Shown here one piece after another: positions 1 to 8,160 of a stretch of DNA of 11,248 nucleotides; within the stretch, counting starts at the first letter, position 1; every line of letters begins with the position of its first letter. The notes beneath the pieces are model-generated. The model made no database searches and was not told the DNA's origin. It saw only the letters and a program-made list of their open reading frames with translations. The translations under genes and the position numbers were made by a program. The stretch is from Conidiobolus incongruus B7586 (lineage: Eukaryota; Entomophthoromycota; Entomophthoromycetes; Entomophthorales; Conidiobolaceae). The stretch is from contig JNEM01013976.1 of NCBI GenBank assembly GCA_000697335.1, positions 1 through 11,248 on the forward strand. The letters run 5' to 3'.

Positions 1-118
1 ATATTAAAAAATAATTTATTTAATATTTTAATATTATTTTAATTAAATATTTATAAATTAATTAAAGAATATTTTAAAGATTTTTTATAGTTTAAAATTT
101 AAATAATATATAAAAATA

Positions 119-150
119 TTAATCTATTTTTAATAATGGGAATTTTTTGC
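119..150. repeat. Mariner left terminal inverted repeat
   Basis: The block AATAATGGGAATTTTTT at 132-148 matches, inverted, the block at about 1388-1404. The outer 12 bases are degenerate. TA at 117-118 is the likely target duplication. Confidence 0.6.
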
Positions 151-210
151 AATTAAAAATAAATAAAAATTTGAATATATGATATATAAAAATAAATATA
201 TAATATAAAT

Positions 211-1244
211 TTAATAGTTTCCTTTATTATTAATAACTTTTTGCTATACTTTTGGCAAACTTCTAACACCTAAAAAATAATTCTTTTTATTAAGGACTCA
301 AATTTGATGTTTCACAAACAAATTAAATTTTCCTGCAAAAATTTTCTTTCCTGTAAGCTGGTTTTTTAATTACCCAAAGCAATTATAATCACATAGGTTA
401 TAATCAGGGGAATATACTGGATGTGGTAGTTCTTTCCAGTTATTTTTAATAAGAAAGTTTTTTACAGCTTTAGATTTATGTATTTTGCAATTATTATGCA
501 AAATAATAGGTCTTCTCAAATTATATTAAAATCACCAATTAGAAATACTTTTATTTAAAAAAGCAATATATAGTTTACTATTAATTGATTTTCTTTCAGG
601 AACTAAATAAGAATAGCATATATCATTATAATCTATTATAATAATTAACATTCACTTATTAACAAAATGCTTATTTAAAGGGATTTGTGGAGGGGGTTGA
701 TTTAGCTTAATCCAGCATCTTAATTTGTGTTTTGATAAAGGATTATACATAAGGATCTAAGATTCATCAGTTGCAATTATTTGTTGTAAAAGTCTAGGCT
801 TCTAGTAATATTTCAATAGGTTTTGTTTAGCAATAGCTACTCTAGCTTTTTTTCAAGCTTTAGTTAAATTATAAGATACCTATTTTATATTTTTATTTAT
901 TAATTTTAGTTTAAACTTTAAAATATATAAAATACTTATAAGACTAATAATAAAGTGCTTAGATAATTCTCTAGCTGAAATAAAAAGGTGCTTTTCAATA
1001 TATTTTTTCACTTTATTTATAATCAAAAGAGTAACAGTTGAAGTTGGTCTTCTAGATTTTAGCAGGTTTTGAATAGTTTCTCTCCTAGCCTTAAAGTAAT
1101 TTACCCAGTGATAAATTGTTGTTTTAGATAATACTTCATTACAAAAAGCTGCTTGTAAATTTTAATTAATTTACAGGGTTTATGGTTAAGTTTTACTGAT
1201 ACCAAAATAAAAGACTTTTGATGATTACTATTTGGTTTAAGCAT
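211..1244 (-). pseudogene. Mariner-family transposase relic (DD34D)
   Basis: When intact this would have been a transposase binding the element's terminal repeats and moving it to TA sites. The start is the ATG at 1244-1242 and the end is the TAA at 213-211, about 345 codons, normal for mariner. An N-terminal helix-turn-helix region (ending with ...IYHWVNYFK) is followed by a catalytic domain with TDES (first Asp codon 768-766), the mariner hallmark HPVYSPDYNLCDY, and a C-terminal ...LKNQLTGKKIF block. The third acid is the Asp in CDY (codon 390-388). The second acid, expected in HDN, reads HNN (codon 495-493), so Asp has become Asn. Its spacing to the third acid is exactly 34 residues, giving DD34D. 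About ten in-frame stops are present, several where mariners have Trp, plus at least one frameshift near 1140-1165. It is not functional. The Asp-to-Asn change and the Trp-to-TAG changes all fit C-to-T in CpA on one strand. Confidence 0.87.
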
Positions 1245-1296
1245 GATTAAATTAAGCAACCAATTTTAAAAAGTTAATTTTTTAATCAAAAAAACT

Positions 1297-1319
1297 AATA
1301 TATATATATATAATATATG
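1297..1319. repeat. (TA)n microsatellite
   Basis: A short run of alternating TA lies between the mariner transposase start and the right terminus. A similar short run occurs near 2850-2875. Both are expected by chance or slippage in DNA this rich in TA. Confidence 0.6.
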
Positions 1320-1385
1320 ATTTCCTATTAACTTTGTATATATTTATTTATTTCAAACTAATAATATGTTTGAAAAATCAGAAAC

Positions 1386-1416
1386 TAAAAAATTTCCCAT
1401 TATTTCAAATTCAAGG
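1386..1416. repeat. Mariner right terminal inverted repeat
   Basis: Read on the minus strand from 1416 this runs CCTTGAATTTG and then AAATAATGGGAAATTTTTT, matching the left end with one extra A. It is directly followed by TA at 1417-1418. This end looks better preserved than the left one. Confidence 0.6.
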
Positions 1417-1418
1417 TA

Positions 1419-1874
1419 ATATATTAAAATAATTTAAAGATATTAATAATTTGACATAATATTAGATATTTATAAAAATTTATATCCTATTAACTTAAAA
1501 AATTAAAGAATAATAGCCAAATATATTAACACTTTGATTTTATATTGCATCTAAAATTTATCAATTAATAATTTTTTTAATTATAATTTAATCATAATAT
1601 ATAATTATTTTTTAATTATATTTTGATTAATATATTAAATTATAAAAAATATATATTATCTATGTAATTTAGTAAAAAAAATATTAATATATAAGTTAGT
1701 AAAAATAATAATATAAATATAATAATTTTTTATATAATTTCATTTTTTAATTAGTATTTAATAATATTTAATATTAATTAAAATTAATTAAAAGTAATAT
1801 TTAATTTATTAATTGTTTAATTAATTTTATAAAAAAAGATAATAAAAAGAGATATTAATAAACTTTTGGAAAGT
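1419..1874. other. Unassigned AT-rich DNA
   Basis: This stretch between the mariner right end and the gypsy 3' LTR is almost entirely A and T, with many short TTAA/ATTAAT runs. I see no reading frame, terminal repeat or conserved block. It is probably the old target DNA into which the gypsy element inserted, or a repeat too decayed to name. Confidence 0.5.
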
Positions 1875-2273
1875 TATAAATATAATGATAGTTAAACCAA
1901 TATATTATAGGGAAAGACTTAATATAAAAATAATATAATATTAAATAAAATAGAATAAAATAAGATATAATATGCAAGTATAAACAAAATTTAATTAAGT
2001 TTTAAATTCAGTTAAGTCACTGATATATTAAGATTTAAATTAAATAAGGCTAATATACTAAAATATCAATAGGATGTAGTTTTAATCTTAAGAATAATAT
2101 AAAAATAAAAAATAATAAGAATTAAGAGAAAAAAAGAAAAAGTTAATTTGTTAAATAATTCAATACTATTTATATATTTAATTTAGCTATAAAACATAAA
2201 TTAATTATATAATTTGTAGTAATTTAAACTATATTGAAAAATATAAAGGATTTAAAAAATAAGTTTTTTAATA
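1875..2273 (-). repeat. 3' LTR of the large gypsy element
   Basis: This 399-bp stretch aligns end to end with the equal-length LTR at 3084-3482. Shared landmarks include AGTCACTGATATATTA near 2014, the ATGTAG block near 2074 and TTTAGCTATAAAA near 2182. Differences are mostly of the C/T and G/A kind, with this copy the more TA-rich. On its interior side it abuts the chromodomain-like block, as expected for a 3' LTR. The flanks (AAAGT on the left, TTTCT on the right) do not match, which fits one end of a larger element and not a solo LTR. Confidence 0.75.
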
Positions 2274-2463
2274 TTTCTTTAATAGGTTTTTTAAAAAAGA
2301 CATACTCTTTAGATTTTTGTAAATAGGTGTAATAAGCTAAAATATTCTTAATATTTTTTAAAGATACATATATAACTTTTTTAATAAAATAACTTATTTA
2401 GTTTATATAAAAATAAAGCTTATTCCTGATAGATTTAAATTCAAATATATAATCACCATTGTA
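2274..2463 (-). pseudogene. Degraded chromodomain block at the gypsy pol C-terminus
   Basis: The minus strand here gives a stretch of about 60 residues whose spacing of basic, aromatic and hydrophobic positions resembles the chromodomain that ends many fungal gypsy integrases. In intact relatives this domain reads histone marks and steers integration to heterochromatin. It ends directly at the 3' LTR, the position expected for a chromovirus. The match is by eye to a short degraded domain and needs a profile search. It is a fossil. Confidence 0.55.
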
Positions 2464-3078
2464 TTTTTTTTCTCTATGTTAATTAATAATTAGATTTAGT
2501 TTTAAAACTTTTAATTAACTAAAAAATATATTAAAATCTTTAAAATAAAACTTGATTTTAAATTTATGGAAGCGAAAGTTATTTATTAAAATTAAAGAAA
2601 ATTCTAAGATAATATTTTTAAAATTTGAATCAATAAGTTAAATTTTATAGGAACTATAATATAATAGTAAAAATAAGTGAATAATAAAGATAAAAAGTAA
2701 AGGAAATAAATCTCTTAATATTTTAAGAAATATTTAATAGTTAAAATCAATAATATTAAAGTATTCACTAATAATAACAAGAAATATATTAATAATTAAG
2801 CAAAAAGGCTTATTTGTCGCTTTATAATATTAAAGAGAAAGAGAAAAATATATATATATAAGTATATATAGTTAAATAATAATAAGGTTATTTAAATATA
2901 GATTTATAGATATTGATAAGTTTTAATTTGGATAATTAACCCATTAGTAATAAATTAGACTAGGGGAAAGTATTAATTATGTAACAAATATTATGATACT
3001 TATATCCCCTATAGATTATACTAAGCTATTATTATAGTTTTATTTTTTTTAATCTTCTTAATATAAAATAAATATATA
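2464..3078. other. Gypsy interior, no block recognised
   Basis: This stretch lies between the chromodomain-like block and the solo LTR and is heavily TA-enriched. By position it should belong to the linker between integrase and chromodomain, but I cannot align any part of it. It contains a short TA run near 2850-2875. The part from about 2930 to 3030 keeps a few CCCCT/AGGGG words that have escaped mutation. Confidence 0.45.
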
Positions 3079-3083
3079 TAAGT

Positions 3084-3482
3084 TATAAGCATGGTGGTAA
3101 AATACCAATATAATGCAAAAGAAGACATAATTTAAAAGTAGCGTGACACAGAACTTGGTACTATAACGTGGCTATAGCGTGTAAATATAAACAAAGTTTA
3201 ATTAAGCTTCAAACTAGGATGAGTCACTGATATATTAGATTTATATTAGGTAGCACCAATATATTATAATATTGACAGAATGTAGTCTCAAACTTAGAAA
3301 TAATATAAAAAATAAGGAATAGTAAGCATTGAGAGGAAAAAAGGAACTTAGTTTATTATATAATTTAATATTATTTATATAATTAATTTAGCTATAAAAA
3401 TATAAATTTATCATTTAACTTATAGTTAATTGAATTATATAAAAATATTTATATAAGAGTTTAAAAAACTAGTCTCTTAACA
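3084..3482 (-). mobile_element. Solo LTR of the same gypsy family, with 5-bp target duplication
   Basis: A 399-bp LTR is flanked by a perfect direct repeat TAAGT at 3079-3083 and 3483-3487. It aligns over its full length with the 3' LTR at 1875-2273 in the same orientation. On the minus strand it starts TGTTAAGAGAC, the usual TG start, and the other end reads TA where CA is expected. Because the target duplication hugs a single LTR, this is a separate insertion reduced to a solo LTR, not the second end of a 1.6-kb element. An AT-rich TATATAAAT-like promoter motif lies near 3450 on the minus strand. It keeps words such as GCGTGACACAG near 3140 that have been lost in the left LTR, so it is younger or less mutated. 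Confidence 0.82.
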
Positions 3483-3487
3483 TAAGT

Positions 3488-4149
3488 GTTTTTAATCACT
3501 TTAAATGGTCCTTAATTTAAAATTAAAATAACTTAATCATTTTACAAAATGATAAGGTTTTCTATATTTTGTTTTATATATAAAAAGTTCATTAATATAA
3601 TATTTTTTATTTCTTTAATTATTAATAATGGGAAATAGGGTATATTTGAAACTTTAATCAAGAAACTTATCTTTAAAATAATGGTATAGTTTTAACAAGA
3701 AGGTATAAAAGACTAAATAATAAGTATAAGTTTTTAGTAACTCCAATTCAAAATTACTATGTTTAATATTTAATAATATAAAATAACATAAACTAACATG
3801 GTAAAAACTTTTGATTTATATTATTTTTAGTTATTTATTTGCAATAAGATATATCTGTTTTATTTAAGAAGGCTAAAAACTTAGGTTTATATTTAGATAG
3901 CATTTAATAAGATTTTAAATAACAATTTTCATTAAATATTTATTTTAACTTAATTAATTCTGAAACTATTTGATAGATTAATTAAATTTTTTTAATTTAT
4001 CTATGATATGCTCATTGGTAATAGTATTTAAGTTAAGGTTGATTAATAAGTTAAATAGGATATTATTTATAATTTATAAAATAAGGAGTTAAACTCCAAT
4101 ACTCATTATTTAAGTTATTATAACCAAATTATTAATAAAATAAGAGAGA
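3488..4149. other. Gypsy interior, probable integrase C-terminal region
   Basis: By position this follows the integrase core and should hold the C-terminal part of integrase. I could not place a clear motif. It is TA-enriched, with several words rich in GG and CC left (for example near 3630-3645). Nothing else recognisable is present. Confidence 0.4.
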
Positions 4150-4640
4150 TTCTTAATTATTTTGATTAAAGTTAAAATAATTTGTAAATATTTTTATAAA
4201 AAATATAAATACTCTTTTAATAAGTTTATTTGATTAATAATCACAAATAATATTAAGCTTTATATTAATATTTTTAAGTTATATAAATGCTTTTTAAATT
4301 TTAAAATATATTTAAAATCTTAATTAAAAATAATTATAATAGGAAATTTATATAATAAGATTTCTAATTAATTAACAGATTAGTTATTTTAAATATTATA
4401 ATTACTTTATAGGAAAGAATAAAATAAGTAAATCTGTTGTATAAATTAATAATTATTAAAATATTATCGTAACAATTTTTTAACTTAAGTATTTCTATAA
4501 AATTAAGTTATATTTAAATATAAAGTTTAAATAATAAAGATAAGGAATTTAATTCACCAATTATCTTTTTTATATTATCTTTATTTTAAGCACTATTATA
4601 AGATTTATAATAACTTCTTACAAACTTAATTAATTTTAGT
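4150..4640 (-). pseudogene. Degraded Ty3/gypsy integrase (zinc region and catalytic core)
   Basis: Minus-strand translation shows, from right to left, a region resembling the Cys pair of the integrase zinc domain (about 4,585-4,625), then the start of the RNase-H-like catalytic core (about 4,410-4,475), and further on a stretch resembling the STAYHPQTDGQ-type block (about 4,230-4,270). The order and spacing fit gypsy integrase, which inserts the cDNA into the host chromosome. This is the clearest pol block in the left half and shows that the DNA either side of the Tc1 pair was once one element. Heavily broken. Confidence 0.68.
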
Positions 4641-4710
4641 ATATAATATTTTACTTGAGTTTTATTGATAAGTTTAATTTAATTTAATATCCATTTAACC
4701 TATAGTTATA

Positions 4711-4930
4711 TACTAACCTACCAAAATGAGTCATAAAACCAAAAATATATACTTTTTCATTAATAACTAAAACAATTGTATATATTAGATTATTTGAAAC
4801 AATAATATATAATTCAGATATATTATTTAATAATAAATAAATATATTCAGATATATTTAGTAAACTATTAGCAAAAATATTAACCCTTAATATTTAACCA
4901 AGGTGAGTTGTGAATTTGTGAGTTTTTGAG
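4711..4930 (+). repeat. Tc1 copy 1, 5' terminal region with two direct-repeat sites
   Basis: The outer site core is at 4726-4737 and the inner at 4903-4914, 177 bp apart. In Tc1-family IR/DR elements such sites are bound by the transposase paired-like domain. The middle of this region matches the 5' end of copy 2 (7763-7979, inverted) closely but does not match this copy's own 3' end. Confidence 0.78.
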
Positions 4931-5034
4931 AAAAGGGGATATATTTAACAATATATAAATATATCTTTTTTCTTTCTTTATTATTATTTTATATAATTTT
5001 TTATAAATATATTAAATTTTATATTAGTATTATT

Positions 5035-6046
5035 ATACTTCAATCCCTCTTTAAATAAATTGATTTATATATCAATTAACTTTATAAACAAGGTAAATTA
5101 ACTTATAATATTACTAGAATTACTAGTGTTTATTAATCTACTATAATTAAAGCTATTAAGAATAACAATAAAGAAACATTTAACCTTAAACTTAAGTGTG
5201 TTAAAATCATAAATAAATATGGTAAAAAATATATCTATAGGTTAGTTAATATAAGTAAATATACTATTACTATAGAAATATAACAGGAATTAAAAAACTA
5301 TATAAGAATATTAATTAACACTAATATTATTATATATGTTTTATATTAACATAGATACCATTTATATCTTAAGAAAAAACACCCTTGATTAAAAAAATCC
5401 CATTACAAAGTTAGGCAGGAATTTAAATATTATTATTAATATTAAACTAAAACTGATTAGAGTAAGGTTATTTAATTTAATGAAAAAAAAATACTTTGGT
5501 AAATCTGATTAAAAATCTAGATACTTCAGAAAAGATATAAAACTACTTTATAACTATTATGTTAATTTTACCTAAAGTACAATAATGGGTTAATTATTGT
5601 TTGAGGATATATATTATCTTTAGGTGTAGGGTGTTTTTGTAAAGTTAATAAGGGAATTAATGCTGAAATATACTAAAGTATTATAAACAATAAATTGAAA
5701 AAAACTATTGAAAAATATAGGTAAATCAAATCTAATGGTATTTTTTAATAAGATAATACTTCTTGTTATATTATAGCTTCTATTACCAAATAGCTTAAAA
5801 ATAACAAGATAATAGTTATGAAGTGGTTTTTTAATCTCTTAATTTTAATCTAATTGAACACTTTTAGGATTAGTTAAAAAAAGCTATTAAAGCTTTCCCC
5901 TTAACAAAAGATTTAGATTAATTTAGGAATATATTCAAGAAATATAAAATAAAATTAACCCTTCTTAATATAAGAATTTAGTTGATTCTATACCTTACAA
6001 ACTTAAAGAAGTTAGAAAAGCTAAAGGTAGATATACTAAGTTTTAA
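5035..6046 (+). pseudogene. Tc1-like transposase relic, copy 1
   Basis: This aligns with the copy 2 transposase along its whole length. The start codon position now reads ATA (5035-5037) and the stop is TAA at 6044-6046. The length, 1012 bp against 1017 in copy 2, implies small indels. Recognisable DNA blocks include the helix-turn-helix start (TCCCTCT near 5044 onwards), the region encoding GGLIIVWGC in copy 2 (near 5590), the QDN-type second-acid region (near 5745) and the LNLIEH-type third-acid region (near 5845). Many in-frame stops are present, most from CAA/CAG to TAA/TAG or TGG to TAG. It is clearly dead and more decayed than copy 2. Confidence 0.88.
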
Positions 6047-6058
6047 TTTTTTTTATTA

Positions 6059-6275
6059 TCAAAAACCTAAAAATTTATAACTCACCCTAGGTAAAATTTA
6101 AAGATTTATATTTTAACCAATTAATAGCTAAATATCATCATTTAATAATATATATAATTAATAAATATATTAGATTTTCATTAATTAGTTTAAGTTTATT
6201 TCATTTAATATTAATCAAGTTAGTAGTAAAAATATAAGTGTTTTTGATTTTATGATTTATTTTTATAGGTTAGTG
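6059..6275 (-). repeat. Tc1 copy 1, 3' terminal region with two direct-repeat sites
   Basis: The inner site is at 6074-6085 and the outer at 6249-6260, 175 bp apart, in the opposite orientation to those at the left end. The region begins 12 bp after the transposase stop, so the element has practically no 3' untranslated sequence apart from its terminal repeat. Confidence 0.75.
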
Positions 6276-6277
6276 TA

Positions 6278-6406
6278 TTATTACTTTAAAATTTTTAATT
6301 AAAGGTTAAAAACTGTTAATATATATAATTTATTATGTTTATTTAATAAACCATTTAATATTTAAAATTATTTATATTTAAAAACCTTGTTCTTATTATT
6401 TTCTAC
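6278..6406 (-). other. 129-bp gypsy remnant between the two Tc1 copies
   Basis: This short stretch lies between TA 6276-6277 and TA 6407-6408 and belongs to neither Tc1 copy. By position it is the piece of the gypsy integrase N-terminal region left between two independent TA insertions. It is too short and too TA-rich to align with confidence. Confidence 0.6.
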
Positions 6407-6408
6407 TA

Positions 6409-6625
6409 CACTAACCTGTAAAAGTGAGTTATAAAATCAAAAACACCTATATTTTTACTAATAACTTGATTAATATTAAATGAAATAAACTTAAATCAAA
6501 TAATTAAAATCTATTATATTTATTAATTATATATATCATTAAATGATGATATTTAGCTATTAATTAGCTAAAATATAAACCCTTTAATTTTACCTAAGGT
6601 GAGTCATAAATTTGTAGGTTTTTGG
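6409..6625 (+). repeat. Tc1 copy 2, 3' terminal region with two direct-repeat sites
   Basis: The outer core is at 6424-6435 and the inner at 6599-6610, 175 bp apart. The transposase stop codon (6640-6638) lies only 12 bp inside. The region closely matches the 3' end of copy 1 inverted. Confidence 0.78.
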
Positions 6626-6637
6626 TGATAAAAAAAA

Positions 6638-7654
6638 TTAAAACCTAGTGTATCCACCTTTAGCTTTTCTAACTTCTTTAAGTCTGTGGGGTATAGAATC
6701 AACTAACTTCTTACACTAAGAAAGGTTAATCTTGTTCTATGCTTCTTGAATATATTCACAAAGTTGATCTAAATTTTTTACTGGGGGGAAAGCTTTAATA
6801 GCTTTTTTTAACTGATCCCAAAGGTGTTCAATTAGATTAAGGTTAGGAGATTGAGGAGGCCACTTTATAATTGTTATCTTGTTATTTTTAAGCTATTTGG
6901 TAGTAGAAGCTGTAGTATAGCAAGAGGCATTATCTTGCTGGAAAATAATATCAGATTTGTTTAACCCATATCATTCAATGGTTTTTTTCAATTCATTGTT
7001 CAGAATACTTTAGTACATCTCAGCATTAATTCCCCCATTAACTTTATAAAGATACCCTACACCTAAAGACAATATACATCCCCAAACAATAATTAACCCA
7101 CCACTATACTTTTGGGTAGAATTAACATAATGGTCACAAAGTAGTTCTGTATCTTTTCTGAAGCATCTAGCTTTTCCATCAGATCCACTAAGGTATATTT
7201 TTGTTTCATCAGACTAAATAACCTTACTCTAATTAGTTTCAGTTCAACATTAGTGGTGACATTTAAACTCCTACCTAGCCTTACAGTGGGATTTCTTTAG
7301 TTGGGGGTGTTTTTTCTTGAGGTGTAAGTGGTATCTATGCTAATGTAAAGCATGTATAATAGTATCAGTGCTAACCAATATTCCTATATAGTCTCACAGT
7401 TCCTGCTATATTTCTACAGCAGTACTACACTTGCTTGTACTAACCAACCTACAGATATACTTCTCATCATATTTATCCATGATCCTAGCACACTTAAGTT
7501 TAGGTTTAAATGTTTCTTTATTGCTATTCTTAACAGCCTTAATTATAGTAGACTAGCTAACACCAGTAATTCTAGCAATATCACAAGTTGATTTACCTTC
7601 TTTATAAAATTAATTGATACACAAGTAGATTTTTTTAGAGAGGGATTTAGGCAT
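6638..7654 (-). pseudogene. Tc1-like transposase relic, copy 2 (DD34E)
   Basis: The ATG is at 7654-7652 and the TAA at 6640-6638: 1017 bp or 338 residues, the normal Tc1 length, in one uninterrupted register. Residues 1-45 form the N-terminal paired-like helix-turn-helix (KEGKSTCDIARITGVS). The DDE domain shows SDETKIYLSGSDG with the first Asp at residue 149, GGLIIVWGC, FQQDNAS with the second Asp at 241, and SPNLNLIEHLWDQLKKAI with Glu at 276. Exactly 34 residues separate the last two. The C-terminal signature is LKEVRKAKGGYTRF. All three catalytic residues survive, but about fifteen in-frame stops interrupt the frame. Several TAG codons replace a conserved Trp (before SDET, before LKNN, and in QEAxNKI); others replace Gln or Arg. 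The protein cannot be made; a complete relative elsewhere in the genome could have mobilised it. Confidence 0.92.
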
Positions 7655-7762
7655 AATGATACTAATAAAAAGAATTTAGTATATCTGTAAAATATTATAT
7701 AAAATAATAGCAAAGAGAGAAAAAAGATATGGTTATATATTGTTAAATATGTCCCCTTATCT

Positions 7763-7979
7763 CAAAAACCTGCAAATTTATGACTCACCTTGGTTAAATA
7801 TTAAGGGTTAATATTTTTGCTAATAGTTTACTAAATATATCTAAATATATTTATTTATTATTAAATAATATACCTTAATTATATATTATAGTTTCAAGTA
7901 ATCTAATATATACAATTGTTTTAGTTATTAATTAAATATATATATTTTTGATTTTATAACTCACTTTTGCAGGTCAGTG
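7763..7979 (-). repeat. Tc1 copy 2, 5' terminal region with two direct-repeat sites
   Basis: The inner core is at 7777-7788 and the outer at 7953-7964, 176 bp apart. About 108 bp separate the inner end from the transposase ATG, forming the 5' leader. This is the best-preserved terminus in the window and still reads CCTGCAAAAGTGAG on the minus strand next to the end. Confidence 0.8.
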
Positions 7980-7989
7980 TATTTAACTT

Positions 7990-8160
7990 TATTTATCAAA
8001 TAAAATTCATCATATTATAGTTTTTCTTTTAAAATCTAATAAATGTTTATATTATATAAGGTGATAATTATTGAGTTAGTTATAATTAGCTTTTTATATT
8101 TATTATATATTAGTATATAGATTAGTTTTCTACTCAATATATTTTATATTTTATTTTACT
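7990..8160 (-). pseudogene. Possible gypsy region just upstream of the integrase zinc domain
   Basis: On the minus strand a stretch of about 50 residues resembles the segment that precedes the integrase zinc finger in gypsy elements (an F-x-V-E-N ... I-Y-x-Y pattern followed by hydrophobic residues). It sits directly against the TA site of Tc1 copy 2, as expected if the Tc1 copies split the integrase N-terminal region. The match is weak because the sequence is so degraded. Confidence 0.35.

Larger units (their letters stand above)
119..1416 (-). mobile_element. Decayed mariner (DD34D) DNA transposon
   Basis: This is a mariner-type cut-and-paste transposon of about 1.3 kb, the usual size for the family. 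A matching block containing AATAATGGGAA lies at 132-142 and, inverted, near 1394-1404. The right end is followed by TA at 1417-1418, and TA at 117-118 fits as the other half of a TA target duplication. The last few bases at the left end match poorly, so the boundaries could be off by several bases. It carries one transposase relic on the minus strand (211-1244). More CpA/TpG survives here than in the surrounding DNA, so it is less mutated than the large gypsy element to its right. Family assignment rests on the transposase and is secure; the exact termini are inferred. Confidence 0.85.
4711..6275 (+). mobile_element. Tc1-like transposon copy 1 (DD34E, IR/DR ends)
   Basis: This is a 1565-bp Tc1-like element flanked by TA at 4709-4710 and 6276-6277. 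The ends read tACTAACC at the left and, inverted, CACTAACC at the right, derived from CACTGACC as seen in copy 2. Each end region of about 220 bp carries two copies of a site related to GTGAGTCATAAA: at 4726-4737 and 4903-4914 on the left, and inverted at 6074-6085 and 6249-6260 on the right. The transposase relic (5035-6046) is on the plus strand, so this copy points towards copy 2. It aligns over its full length with copy 2 inverted, with mostly C/T and G/A differences, and is the more TA-rich of the two. It inserted into the gypsy integrase region. Confidence 0.9.
6409..7979 (-). mobile_element. Tc1-like transposon copy 2 (DD34E, IR/DR ends)
   Basis: This is a 1571-bp Tc1-like element flanked by TA at 6407-6408 and 7980-7981. 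The ends read CACTAACC on the left and, inverted, CACTGACC on the right. Four direct-repeat sites related to GTGAGTCATAAA lie at 6424-6435, 6599-6610, 7777-7788 and 7953-7964. One transposase relic of normal length occupies the minus strand (6638-7654) with no net frameshift. This is the better-preserved of the two copies, keeping many CA and TG steps, and is the best reference in the window for the family. It points towards copy 1, so the pair is tail to tail. Confidence 0.92.
4709..7981. repeat. 3.3-kb imperfect inverted repeat made by the two Tc1 copies
   Basis: Copy 1 on plus and copy 2 on minus make two arms of about 1.57 kb around a 129-bp centre. Transcription across the centre could fold into a long hairpin RNA, and such arrangements are prone to rearrangement. 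Identity is high over the whole length, with transition-type differences dominating. Confidence 0.88.

Noticed and set aside
1297-2875. TA-rich runs as a replication origin or as organellar DNA
   Set aside because: The runs are short and unremarkable in DNA this A+T rich. The surrounding nuclear-type transposons argue against a mitochondrial or plastid source.
3084-3180. A tRNA-like or hairpin RNA gene, from GCATGGTGGT...ACC and short inverted words
   Set aside because: The stems are only about five base pairs, there is no cloverleaf, and the stretch is part of the LTR that aligns with the left LTR.
1875-3482. A compact 1.6-kb non-autonomous element (TRIM-like) bounded by the two LTRs
   Set aside because: The right LTR has its own perfect TAAGT duplication on both sides, and the left LTR abuts a chromodomain-like pol end. 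The two LTRs therefore belong to different insertions.
7352-7591. A 79-codon open stretch on the plus strand
   Set aside because: It lies wholly inside Tc1 copy 2, antisense to its transposase. It is the opposite-strand shadow of that relic, with no similarity to a known protein and no reason to be expressed.
4709-7981. A single 3.3-kb composite transposon with long inverted repeats
   Set aside because: Each half has both of its own termini, its own four terminal sites, its own TA duplications and its own transposase, so two separate insertions explain the structure better.
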